DNA of 14,829 nt from Candidatus Eiseniibacteriota bacterium (GCA_016867695.1 VGIY01000030.1:1-14829); one strand, 5' to 3'. Numbered from the stretch's first letter, positions 6,226-13,436 are shown. Translations and numbers: made by a program. Notes: generated by a model from the letters alone, not told the origin.

Positions 6226-8265
6226 ATGATGCATCACACGGCCGGCGCCGTTCCCCCAACCCGCCGCTCCAACCCGATCCGCTGGCCGTCCCTCGCCCGG
6301 CGCGCCGGCGCGCTGCCGGCGCTGCTCGCGACGGCCGGCCTGGCGCTCGCGGCCTGCGCCTTGCGGTCGGCGGCGGAGGCAGAGCCCGCACGGCTAGTCT
6401 GGTGGCAGGACTCCCTGGCGCCGCAGACGAGCGGCTGGTCGCAGCTTCACCGCTTCGACGGCAGCATTCTCGGCCTCATGCCGGCGGGGGACGCCACCCT
6501 GCCCGACCCGCGAGCCCGCGACCTCGGAGCCTGGGACGATCCGTGTCTCCACCTGCTCGTCGCGCCGCGGGACCTGCGCGCGCTCTCCCGCGGGGAGCTT
6601 CCGGCAGCCTGGCGGGCGGCGCTGGAAGAGGCGGGGCAGCCGCTGCCGCCGGCCGCGACCATCCGGTCGGTCGGCCCGCTCGCGGCCGACGGCGCCGGCG
6701 CCCTGATCCGCCTGCCCGAGGCGCTGCGCGCCGTGGCGGACGCGCCGGGAGGGCGCAGTCAGCCTCTCGGTCGGGCCGCGGCGGGGGCAGCGCCGGCGCT
6801 CCGGACGCATCGCGCCGGCTCGCCCGCAGCCGGGCCTCCGGCCGCCGCGCGCACGGACGAGCGGTCGGAGCTCTGGGGCGCGATGCGCCTGGCGCTGCGA
6901 GCGGATCGGATGTTCGCCGATCTCGACTACCTCTCCACGGAGCTCGCCACCCGCTACGCCTACACGCCACAGATGGACCTCGCCTGCGACTACGCGCTGG
7001 CGCAGTTCGAGCAGCTGGGTCTGACCGCCTGGTCCGACGAGTTCAGCTACAACGGATACGCTCTCAGGAACGTGGTCGCCGTGAAGGAGGGCCTGCTCGA
7101 GCCGAGCGTCATCTACCTGATCGGGGGGCACCTCGACTCGATCTCGAACACGCCCTGGACGCTCGCCCCCGGCGCGGAGGACAACGGCTCGGGCGCCGCG
7201 GGCGTCATCGAGGCGGCGCGGCTGCTCGCCCCGCTCTCCTGCGATCAGACGATCTACTTCGTCTGCTTCTCGGCGGAGGAGCAGGGGCTGCGCGGCAGCG
7301 CGCACTTCGCCGCCTGGGCCGCCCAGCAGGATCTCGACATCCGCGGCGTGCTGATCCAGGACATGATCGGCTACTACGATCCGGCCGGCACCGACCTCTG
7401 GCTCGAGGGCTTCCGCGACGCGCCCTCGTCCGTCTGGCTGATGAACCTGGTGCAGGCCAACGCCGCGCGCTACGCGGGGCTGTCGGTCTACCAGTACCCA
7501 GGCGACGGCTGGGGCTCGGACCACGTCCCCTTCCACAACCATGGCTTCCCGGCGATCCTGGCGATCGAGAACGAGTGGGACAGCTACCCCTGCTACCATC
7601 GCCCCTGCGACGAGGTCGCCTGGCTGGATGCCGGGCTCTGGTCCTCCATCTCGGCCGCGACGACGATCTCGCTGGCGCAGCTGGCCGGTGTGCAGGACGG
7701 CCTGGGAGCGCTGTTCGGACGCGTGCGGGCGCAAGGCGGCGGGCCTCTGGCGGGAGCGCGGGTGTCGATCTTTGGCACCGGCTACCCGATGCAGATCAGC
7801 GCCGCAGGGGGGGGATTCGGCTGGTCCGAGCTCCTCCCGGGAAGCTACACGCTCCTGGCCGAGCGGTTCGGCTACGAGCCGGCCACGCTGGAGATCGCCG
7901 TCGCCGGCGGCGGGTTGCTCGAGGTGGAGATGTCGCTCGCGCCCCAGGGGGCCGCCGCGGTTGCGGAGGCGAGCGAGCCAGACCCGTCCCGGGCGCGCCT
8001 GCGCCTCGTGCCCGGCATGGGCGCCTCGCCCGCCGTCGTGCAGCTCCGGCTCCCGCAGGGCGATCGGGGCAGCCTGGCGGTCTACGCCCCCGACGGGCGC
8101 CTGCAGCGCCGGCTGGCCTCCGCCGTTCGGCTCGAGGCGGGGGAGCACGCCTTCGCCTGGGACGGCCGCGACCGAAAGGGACGTCGCCTGCCCAGCGGTG
8201 CCTACATCGCCCGCTGGGAGGGCGAGGGGCACCGGGCACAGAGCACGCTCGTCCTCGCCCGCTGA
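6226..8265 (+). CDS. Secreted M28 family zinc peptidase with CarboxypepD_reg-like and FlgD-like domains
   Basis: This 679-residue exported enzyme has a hydrophobic signal at about 27-45 that contains LAAC, a possible lipobox (C44), followed by AEAEP. The M28 aminopeptidase domain (about 215-490) shows all di-zinc ligands in order: GGHLDSI (H302), GAEDNGSG (D319), SAEEQGLRGS (E351 catalytic, E352), IQDMIGYYD (D379) and CYHRPCDEV (H458), with the usual SDHVPF before it. Residues about 494-573 (ALFGRVRAQGGGPLAGARVSI, LLPGSYTLLAERFGY) form a carboxypeptidase regulatory-like beta-sandwich. About 590-679 is a FlgD-Ig-like end (YAPDGRLQRRL, AFAWDGRDRKG, GAYIARW). A long N-terminal region (55-215) has no recognised domain. 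AGGAG is four bases before the first ATG and seven before a second ATG at 6229, so either may start. The final LAR-stop codons are the first part of the tandem repeat that follows. Confidence 0.92.
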   Translation: MMHHTAGAVPPTRRSNPIRWPSLARRAGALPALLATAGLALAACALRSAAEAEPARLVWWQDSLAPQTSGWSQLHRFDGSILGLMPAGDATLPDPRARDLGAWDDPCLHLLVAPRDLRALSRGELPAAWRAALEEAGQPLPPAATIRSVGPLAADGAGALIRLPEALRAVADAPGGRSQPLGRAAAGAAPALRTHRAGSPAAGPPAAARTDERSELWGAMRLALRADRMFADLDYLSTELATRYAYTPQMDLACDYALAQFEQLGLTAWSDEFSYNGYALRNVVAVKEGLLEPSVIYLIGGHLDSISNTPWTLAPGAEDNGSGAAGVIEAARLLAPLSCDQTIYFVCFSAEEQGLRGSAHFAAWAAQQDLDIRGVLIQDMIGYYDPAGTDLWLEGFRDAPSSVWLMNLVQANAARYAGLSVYQYPGDGWGSDHVPFHNHGFPAILAIENEWDSYPCYHRPCDEVAWLDAGLWSSISAATTISLAQLAGVQDGLGALFGRVRAQGGGPLAGARVSIFGTGYPMQISAAGGGFGWSELLPGSYTLLAERFGYEPATLEIAVAGGGLLEVEMSLAPQGAAAVAEASEPDPSRARLRLVPGMGASPAVVQLRLPQGDRGSLAVYAPDGRLQRRLASAVRLEAGEHAFAWDGRDRKGRRLPSGAYIARWEGEGHRAQSTLVLAR

Positions 8266-8410
8266 TCCGCCGGGTTCATGGGCGCCCGCTCCCCCTCGCC
8301 CGCTGACCAGCCGGGGCCGGGGGCGTCCGCCCCCCTCGCCCGCTGACCCGCCGGGTTCACGGGCGCCCGCCCCCTCTAGCCCGCTGACCGGCCGGGGCCG
8401 GGGGCGGCGT
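8254..8410. repeat. Four-copy 40/41-bp tandem repeat containing the M28 stop codon
   Basis: Units begin at 8254, 8295, 8335 and 8376, each opening with CTCGCCCGCTGA (CTAGCCCGCTGA in the fourth). Units 1 and 3 share the continuation CCGCCGGGTTCA and units 2 and 4 share GCCGGGGCCGGGGGCG, giving a higher-order period of 81 bases; units 1 and 3 match at 37 of 41 positions. The first copy is the coding end of the M28 gene, so every copy repeats the codons for Leu-Ala-Arg-stop. The array runs up to the stop of the convergent LolA-like gene at 8411 and fills the whole gap. Growth by duplication of the gene's 3' end is the simplest reading. The GC-rich units could also serve as a bidirectional transcription stop. 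Confidence 0.85.
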
Positions 8411-9247
8411 CTACTCCGCCGTCGCCGGGGCGGCTTCCTGCGCCGGGGGTTCCTGCTCCGCAGCTTCAGGCGCCTCGGCCTCCCGATCCCGCTCCAGCAG
8501 GGCCCGGATCTCCGCGGGCGGCTCGAAGCGTCCCTCCGGGATCTCCACGTTGTGCTCGACGCGCTCGGTGACGAAGAGCATCTCCTGGATGCCCATCACG
8601 ACCTGGCGCGAGCGGAAGGCGATCTGGACGCCGTCGACCTCGCGGTAGTCGTCGGCGTAGGCGACGACCGGGATCGTGCCCATCTCCCCGGTGATGGTCA
8701 TCTCCGCCTTGCGTAGCAGGCCGGTCTCCATGTCGTAGTACTGCGTCTCCGGGGAGCCCTCGACGGGGGTGAGCAGGATCTTGTGGCAGGGCCGCGACTC
8801 GACCGTGTCGATGCCGACGGTGCGCGCATCGGCATACATCTCGCGCCAGTGGAGCATGCCGTTGAAGCGGGCCTCGCGCAGGGCCATGGCGCGCTCCTCG
8901 CCGCTCTTCAGGCGCGGTCCAGTCATCGCCGTGCTCTCCCAGAAGATCTCACCGTCCGTCCCCGACTCGAACTTCCCCAGGCCGGCCAGCTCGGCGACGC
9001 TGTAGAAGAGGCTGGGGGCGGCGCTGTAGGAGACGAGCGTGCCGGTGATGCCCATCGCCGGAATCTGCATGCTGCCGTGCGTGACGCGGTTGTGGATCTG
9101 GTCCATCGCCGCCCGTCCGCCCATCGCCTCGACGGCCTGGTCGAGTAGGGCCGCCGCGTCGGGCAGCTCGGGCGACTCAGCCCGCGCGGCGGGGGAAGCG
9201 AGACACAGGCAGGACAGGACGATCCACCACAGCGGCCAGGTCTTCAT
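8411..9247 (-). CDS. Periplasmic LolA/LppX-like outer-membrane lipoprotein-sorting-type protein
   Basis: The 278-residue product has a signal peptide (residues 1-23, cleavage after SPAARA). The mature part begins with a helix and the sequence DQAVEAMGGRAAMDQI, then repeated beta strands (HGSMQI, GITGTLVSY, FESGTDGEIFWE, CHKILLTPVEGSPETQYYDMETGLLRKAEM, AYADDYREVDGVQIAF, MLFVTERVEHNVEI). This order of 'xALGG' helix, antiparallel sheet, 'YYDxxTGLL' and 'DYREVDGV' is typical of the LolA-fold proteins often annotated as outer membrane lipoprotein-sorting proteins in Acidobacteria and FCB groups. It ends in an acidic Glu/Pro/Ala tail of about 30 residues. ATG 9247 has GGAGGG eight bases upstream. 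It follows the S41 peptidase by 77 bases on the same strand, so the two are probably co-transcribed. A hydrophobic-ligand-binding role is inferred from the fold only. Confidence 0.75.
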   Translation of the reverse strand: MKTWPLWWIVLSCLCLASPAARAESPELPDAAALLDQAVEAMGGRAAMDQIHNRVTHGSMQIPAMGITGTLVSYSAAPSLFYSVAELAGLGKFESGTDGEIFWESTAMTGPRLKSGEERAMALREARFNGMLHWREMYADARTVGIDTVESRPCHKILLTPVEGSPETQYYDMETGLLRKAEMTITGEMGTIPVVAYADDYREVDGVQIAFRSRQVVMGIQEMLFVTERVEHNVEIPEGRFEPPAEIRALLERDREAEAPEAAEQEPPAQEAAPATAE

Positions 9248-9324
9248 CTCGTGACCCTCCATTTCGTGTGCATCAGGGCTGACCGGACGGCGACGGCCCG
9301 GGAGCGGGCTCGCCGCGCGACGGT

Positions 9325-10701
9325 CTACGACGCCTCGCGGATCCAGGCCAGGGCGGCCTCGAGCGCCGCGTCGCGCCCCGCGAGCAGGGCGGCGCGAGTG
9401 TGCGGCGCTTCGACATCGGGCAGGACGCCGTGGCCCTCGAGAACCGCGCCCGCCGCGGAAACGTAGTTGGCGATCGCGTAGAGGAAGCCGTCGCCGTTGG
9501 GCAGACGCTCGATCATCGCCGGCAGCACGGCGCCGGCGCTGCGCGTCCCGAACACGCGCGCCCGACCCAGGTCCTGCAGCCCGCCGGCGAAGATCTCTGT
9601 CGTCGACCCCGAGGCGCCGTCCTGCAGGATCGCCAGGGACCGGCTGAAGACCCGCGCGCGGGGCGAGACAACGAAGTTCATCTCGTTGCCGCGCGTGTGC
9701 ATCGTGCCCAGCCGGCGGCCCTTCTCCTCGACGAACCAGCCGGCCATGCCCATGGCCATGGCCCCGATCCCGCCCGGATTGCCGCGGACGTCGATGATGA
9801 TGCCGTCGGCGTCCATGAAGGAGGCGACCGCTTCGCTGAAGGTCTCCATCAGGTTCTGCGGGTCGAGGAAGACGTTGAAGGCGATGTAGCCTACGCGCTC
9901 TTCGATGCGCCGCGCCTCGATCCAGACCGGCAGGGGCGGCAGGTTGCCCAGCTGCGACCATCGCCCCCGGGGCGCCACCAGCACTAGGTCGCGCGTCACC
10001 TCGCGCCCTTCCCCGTCGCGGAAGAGCACGCGCCGCGCGTCGCCGATCTCCCCCTCCAGGCGCGCGGCGACGATGCCCGCCAGCATGACCTCGAGTGTCG
10101 TCTTGTCCTGGAACTGCTCGCGGATGCGCGCCAGGCTCGGGGCCAGCTTCTTGCCCTCGACGGCCAGGATCTCCCAGCCCAGGCCCACTCCCGCCTGCTC
10201 GGCCGGGGATCCCGGCTCGAGCCGCGTGACCAGAGCCTGATCTTCGATGACGCGCGCCTCCAGACCGACCCCGCCTTGACCCTTGCGTCCGGTCGAGGCC
10301 TCGGCGACGACCTCGTAGGCGTCGGGCGGGAAGATCCCGAAGTGGGACTGGTCCAGTCGCGAGAGCATGTCCACCATGGCCGCCCGCGCCTCGGCCATCG
10401 TCTCGGCCGCGGCGATCCTCGGCAGGAACTCGTCGCGGACCCCGGGCCAGTCGACGCCGTTGAGCTCGGGATCCCAGTGCTTGTCGCGGATCGTCTCCCA
10501 GGCGTACTCGAAGGAACGCAGGTTGAGCTCGCGCTGCGCCGCGTCTAGCCGCGGGGGGGCCGGAGCGCGCCGCAGGGCGCCGCAGCCGCCCCCCGGGATT
10601 GTCGCGGCGGCGACGCTCAGCAGGCAGGCGAGGAGCGCCGGGGACCAGCGTCGCGGCGCAGCCGGTCGAGCAGGACGAGGGACGCGTTCACCCAGATCCA
10701 T
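9325..10701 (-). CDS. S41B (tricorn-like) serine peptidase with PDZ domain, exported
   Basis: The 458-residue product has a hydrophobic N-terminal segment (20-38) followed by GGGC (C40), so it is exported and possibly a lipoprotein. Residues about 52-135 form the S41 N-terminal helical part ending in RLDQSHFGIF, which supplies the Ser-His pair (S119-H120) used by tricorn-type members. A PDZ domain covers about 143-205 (GGVGLEARVIEDQALVTRLE, SPAEQAG). The peptidase core has GYIAFNVF, IIIDVRGNPGG (301-311) and DGASGSTTEIFAGGLQDLGRA with nucleophile S366. The Lys of CtpA/Prc-type enzymes is absent at the expected place (A391), which fits the S41B Ser-His-Ser-Glu tetrad; E422 in LEGHGVLPDV is the likely Glu. 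AGGAGG lies ten bases before the ATG. The ribosome binding site directly abuts the 166-bp inverted-repeat element upstream. Confidence 0.9.
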   Translation of the reverse strand: MDLGERVPRPARPAAPRRWSPALLACLLSVAAATIPGGGCGALRRAPAPPRLDAAQRELNLRSFEYAWETIRDKHWDPELNGVDWPGVRDEFLPRIAAAETMAEARAAMVDMLSRLDQSHFGIFPPDAYEVVAEASTGRKGQGGVGLEARVIEDQALVTRLEPGSPAEQAGVGLGWEILAVEGKKLAPSLARIREQFQDKTTLEVMLAGIVAARLEGEIGDARRVLFRDGEGREVTRDLVLVAPRGRWSQLGNLPPLPVWIEARRIEERVGYIAFNVFLDPQNLMETFSEAVASFMDADGIIIDVRGNPGGIGAMAMGMAGWFVEEKGRRLGTMHTRGNEMNFVVSPRARVFSRSLAILQDGASGSTTEIFAGGLQDLGRARVFGTRSAGAVLPAMIERLPNGDGFLYAIANYVSAAGAVLEGHGVLPDVEAPHTRAALLAGRDAALEAALAWIREAS

Positions 10702-10718
10702 GGCCCGGCTTCCTCCTC

Positions 10719-10884
10719 AGGTTGTGGACCAGGGAGTGATGATGGCTGGCTCCTAACCAGATGTCCACCAAGGCGTTGCGGCCGGATCGACGCCATCCTC
10801 CGCAATCGGCATCCTTCCGCCCGTAAGCCATTGTCATCGATCTAGTTAGTCGTGGTCCCATCAGCACTTCCCGGTCCACAACCT
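10719..10884. repeat. 166-bp inverted-repeat element (MITE-like or structured leader)
   Basis: AGGTTGTGGACC at 10719-10730 recurs exactly as the reverse complement at 10873-10884. The match continues inward to 24 of 27 positions (10719-10745 with 10858-10884), then, after a one-base shift, 9 of 11 at 10752-10762/10840-10850 and 9 of 11 at 10776-10786/10816-10826. The segment is thus an imperfect palindrome almost throughout. It fills the gap between the decarboxylase stop (10883-10885, of which two bases are in the repeat) and the Shine-Dalgarno of the S41 gene. It is less GC-rich than the neighbouring genes. No target-site duplication is obvious at its ends and no protein-like frame is inside. 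Candidates are a non-autonomous mobile element, or a long RNA hairpin in the S41 leader or decarboxylase 3' end. Confidence 0.75.
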
Positions 10885-12184
10885 ACTGCCAGAAATCCAG
10901 CACGCGACCGAGGCCCTCGCGCTCCTTGAGCACTTCGAACTCGCCGCCGGGCCCATGGTAGCCGATCACCTTGGGGAACTGCCGGCTGACGAATCGCGAC
11001 CACATGCTGAAGGTGTAGGCCCCGACGTCGCGGATGACGAGGATATCCCCCTCGCGCGCCGGCGGCAACTCCTGCTCGAAGCTGAGGACATCCCCGGCGA
11101 AGCAGAGCGGCCCGGCGACGACGTGGCGCTCGAGCGGACCGCCGCGCGGCGCCCCGCCCGCGTCGAGGACGACCATCTCGTGCCGCCAGTGCTCGGGGAA
11201 GTAGCACTCCCGCAGCAGCATGTCGGCGCCGAGATGGATGATCAGCGTTCGCGCGCCGCCTCCCGGCTTGACGTACTCGATGCGGCTCGCCGCCCAGGCG
11301 CAGGGGGCGCTCAGGTAGCGGCCGAACTCGGTGACCAGGCGCCAGTCGCTCGTGAAGAGCTCCGGGCAGCGCGCGCGCAGGAGAGCCGCGTACTCGGCCA
11401 TCCGCGGAGCGCGATCGCCGTCGGCGTAGGCAACGGGCAGCCCCCCGCCGATGTCGAAGATGCGCACGCGCGGCCCGGCGGCGCCCGCGCGCCGGTTCGC
11501 TTCCAGGGCGAAGTCCAGGGCGACGCGCATCCCCTCGACCATCTGCTCCGGCGCGCAGGCCTGGGAGCCGATGTGCACGTGCACGCCCTGGAGCCAGACA
11601 TGCGCGCGATAGGCCTCCAGCAGCGCCTCGCGGAACTCGGCGATCGGCACGCCGAACTTCGAGTAGCGGGCCGCCGTGCTCGTGTAGGCGAAGCGGCCGG
11701 CGCCGACCTGGGGATTGAGCCGCAACCCGATGCGCGGGCGCGCCGCCGCGCTCGCCGGGCGCGCCGCGATCAGTTCGGCCAGCCGGGCGACCTCGTCCAG
11801 CGAGTCGGCGTTGATCGCCGCGCCGAGGTCGAGGGCGTAGGCCAGCTCGGCCCGCGTCTTGGCCGGGGAGTCGAAGACGATCCGCTCCGCCGGCACGACG
11901 GAGCGGGCCAGTTCGAGCTCGCCGAGCGAGGCGACTTCCAGACCCATGCCCTCCCGGGCCAGGCAGCGCAGGAGGGGCGGCAGCGGCGCGGCCTTGACGG
12001 CGGCGGTGTGCAACGCGCCATCGGGAAAGGCCTCGCGCAGCTCCCGGGCGCGGCCGGCGAGCCTCTGCAGATCGATGAAGAGCGCCGCGGTGTCGTCGCC
12101 GGAGAGCAATCCGAGCTCCAGAGCGCGCCGGTAGGCGGCGCTCAGCTCGGACGGCGGGATGCGCTCGCCCACGGCGGCATTCAC
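10883..12184 (-). CDS. Diaminopimelate-decarboxylase-like PLP enzyme
   Basis: The 433-residue product is a fold-type III decarboxylase of the LysA/ornithine decarboxylase superfamily. PLP lysine K64 is in HTAAVKAAP, followed by MGLEVASLGELELA (80-93) and IVFDSPAKT (102-110). Then come YSKFGVP (174-180), VHVHIGSQ (201-208), FDIGGGLPVAY (243-253), EFGRYL (286-291, in place of EPGRYL), GPLCFAGDVL (358-367, with C361) and VGAYTFSMWSRF (387-398). Length and motif order fit diaminopimelate decarboxylase, but the EPGR change and the lack of lysine-pathway neighbours make the exact substrate uncertain. The start is a GTG at 12184 that overlaps the stop of the preceding membrane-protein gene (GTGA). 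No Shine-Dalgarno is visible before it, so translation is probably coupled. The stop falls at the edge of the 166-bp inverted-repeat element. Confidence 0.87.
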   Translation of the reverse strand: MNAAVGERIPPSELSAAYRRALELGLLSGDDTAALFIDLQRLAGRARELREAFPDGALHTAAVKAAPLPPLLRCLAREGMGLEVASLGELELARSVVPAERIVFDSPAKTRAELAYALDLGAAINADSLDEVARLAELIAARPASAAARPRIGLRLNPQVGAGRFAYTSTAARYSKFGVPIAEFREALLEAYRAHVWLQGVHVHIGSQACAPEQMVEGMRVALDFALEANRRAGAAGPRVRIFDIGGGLPVAYADGDRAPRMAEYAALLRARCPELFTSDWRLVTEFGRYLSAPCAWAASRIEYVKPGGGARTLIIHLGADMLLRECYFPEHWRHEMVVLDAGGAPRGGPLERHVVAGPLCFAGDVLSFEQELPPAREGDILVIRDVGAYTFSMWSRFVSRQFPKVIGYHGPGGEFEVLKEREGLGRVLDFWQ

Positions 12185-12525
12185 CGGCGCCGGGCCGCGA
12201 CGGCGACCAGGACGGCCAGCAGGAGCACGGCGACGGCGAAGAAGGGGAGCAGCGCCCCGGCCGCGGAGTCCCGGGACGCGGCGCGCATGACGCCGAGAGC
12301 GATCATGACCCCCACGACCAGGGAGGCGACGACGGCGGCGGCGACGGGGCCGCGGCGGGCGGCGCCGCGGCCCTGCGCGGCAATGCGCAGGGCGTCGCCG
12401 ATGTCGCCGGCGCTGACCCCCGGATGGGTCTGCTGGTACTCGCGGATCGTGGCGGAGATCTTCTGCGCCAGCTCGAGCGCGGCCGGCGACCCGGAGCTCG
12501 TCACCGGCGGCGGGAACACGACCAT
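12181..12525 (-). CDS. Small two-helix membrane protein of unknown function
   Basis: The product has 114 residues. A soluble N-terminal part (1-58) carries a predicted helix, PAALELAQKISATIREYQQTHPG (14-36), and SAGDIGDALRIAAQ (38-51), which looks like a small helical module. Two transmembrane helices follow at about 60-80 and 88-110, separated by a short charged loop (RAASRDS) and ending in ARRR, so both ends should be cytoplasmic. I do not recognise the family. Its ATG has GGGAGG seven bases upstream, the best ribosome binding site of the pair. Its TGA overlaps the GTG of the decarboxylase, so the two proteins are made together and may work together at the membrane. No promoter motif could be assigned upstream. 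Confidence 0.75.
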   Translation of the reverse strand: MVVFPPPVTSSGSPAALELAQKISATIREYQQTHPGVSAGDIGDALRIAAQGRGAARRGPVAAAVVASLVVGVMIALGVMRAASRDSAAGALLPFFAVAVLLLAVLVAVAARRR

Positions 12526-12543
12526 GAGTCCACCTCCCGGCTG

Positions 12544-12562
12544 GCCGCCGGAAGCCGGCGGC
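12544..12562. repeat. Perfect hairpin in the leader of the membrane-protein gene
   Basis: GCCGCCGG (12544-12551) and CCGGCGGC (12555-12562) form an 8-bp perfect stem with an AAG loop. It lies five bases upstream of the ribosome binding site of the 114-residue membrane protein (minus strand). It could influence translation of the coupled pair or be an operator. No further evidence. Confidence 0.4.
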
Positions 12563-12642
12563 GGGGACAGGGTGTCGGGCTGATCAAACCCGATCCGCCC
12601 GGCCGGGGAAAGTGGAAAGCGGCTCGCCTTCCGGACAGCGGT

Positions 12643-12682
12643 GGCACTCCCGGGGAAACCGATCCGGTTCCCCGGGAGTGCC
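12643..12682 (-). terminator. Long hairpin after the fasciclin gene
   Basis: Left arm 12643-12661 (GGCACTCCCGGGGAAACCG) pairs with right arm 12665-12682 (CGGTTCCCCGGGAGTGCC) over 18 pairs with one bulged A and an ATC loop. It starts 45 bases after the fasciclin stop (12728, read leftward), so it most likely ends that transcript. There is no T-tract directly after it; a loosely T-rich stretch follows about 25 bases on. The remainder of the 12526-12727 gap contains no gene. Confidence 0.65.
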
Positions 12683-12727
12683 CGGGAAGCGCACGATCTG
12701 TCAGCGGCCCGAGGGGACCCGCCGGCC

Positions 12728-13357
12728 TCAGGAGGCCGCGCCGGGGAGCATGACCCGGTCGATCACGTGCACGACGCCGTTGTGGCCGAGATGGTCCGCG
12801 GCCAGGACCCTGGCCCCGTTGACGAGGAGCTCCTCGCCGCGGGCGCCGACGTCGATCGTGGCGCCGCCGAGGGCCTTTACGGGATGAGGCGCGGCCATGT
12901 CGGCGGAGCTCATGCGCCCGGCGACGACGTGCTGCATGAGGACCGCGGTCAGCTTCTGCGGGTCCTCCAGCAGGGCCTGCATCTGTGCCCGCGGGATCCG
13001 GGCGAAGGCCTCATCGCTGGGGATGAAGAGAGTGAACGGGCCCTCCGCGCTCAGCGCGTCGGTCAGCTTCGCCGCCTGGACCGCCTCGACGAATGTCCGG
13101 CATGAGGGCAGGCTGGCCGCCATCTGCACGACGGTCATCGACCCGGTCGGCTGGGCGGCGCCGGCCGCGGCGGAGGAGGGGGTCGCGCAGGGGGACTTGA
13201 CGGCGCAGTCCGCGGGCGACGCGGCGCCGGTGGCGGAGACCTTGCCGGCGGGCTTGCTGCCGGAGGGGCAGCACTGCGCGGAGGCAGGCTGCAAGAGCCC
13301 GGCCAGAATCAAGCCGGCGGCCATGCCGACTGCGACCAATGTCTTGTGGATCTTCAT
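12728..13357 (-). CDS. Secreted fasciclin (FAS1) domain protein
   Basis: The 209-residue product has a signal peptide (1-27, cleavage after PASA). A 45-residue low-complexity linker with four cysteines follows (C29, C30, C51, C57). One FAS1 domain covers about 73-206: TVVQMAASLPSCRTFVEAVQAAKL, GPFTLFIPSDEAF (106-118, the H1 box), LLEDPQKLTAVLMQHVVAGRM (129-149), ALGGATIDV (162-170), VNGARVLAADHLGHNGVVHVIDRVMLP (179-205, the H2 box). Such single-domain bacterial FAS1 proteins are exported and thought to act in adhesion or matrix contact. C86 lies inside the domain. The ATG at 13357 has AGAGGAG eight bases upstream and begins MKIHK, so it is preferred over an in-frame GTG at 13366. A strong hairpin follows the gene. 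Confidence 0.92.
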   Translation of the reverse strand: MKIHKTLVAVGMAAGLILAGLLQPASAQCCPSGSKPAGKVSATGAASPADCAVKSPCATPSSAAAGAAQPTGSMTVVQMAASLPSCRTFVEAVQAAKLTDALSAEGPFTLFIPSDEAFARIPRAQMQALLEDPQKLTAVLMQHVVAGRMSSADMAAPHPVKALGGATIDVGARGEELLVNGARVLAADHLGHNGVVHVIDRVMLPGAAS

Positions 13358-13436
13358 GGGATGCACTCCTCTTGTAGGGGCGACCGATCGCCGGTGCGAT
13401 TCGACTTCCGGGGCGTCCAGGGGGACCCATGTTCAA

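Noticed and set aside
6394..8232. 612-codon minus-strand frame opposite the M28 peptidase
   Set aside because: Antisense shadow with no motif; all zinc ligands are on the plus strand.
8254..8410. CRISPR array
   Set aside because: The units are directly adjacent, with no unique spacers between them and no cas genes in the window; it is a tandem duplication.
9248..9961. N-terminal extension of the LolA-like frame into the S41 gene
   Set aside because: The extension is Arg-rich and overlaps the S41 catalytic core. A signal peptide begins at 9247 with GGAGGG correctly spaced.
10688..10879. 63-codon minus-strand frame in the inverted-repeat element
   Set aside because: It has no ribosome binding site and no family signature, and the stretch is explained by the palindrome; not called as a gene.
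10719..10884. Integron attC site
   Set aside because: The outer ends read GTTGTGG...CCACAAC, opposite to the RYYYAAC...GTTRRRY arrangement, and no integrase or cassette pattern is nearby.
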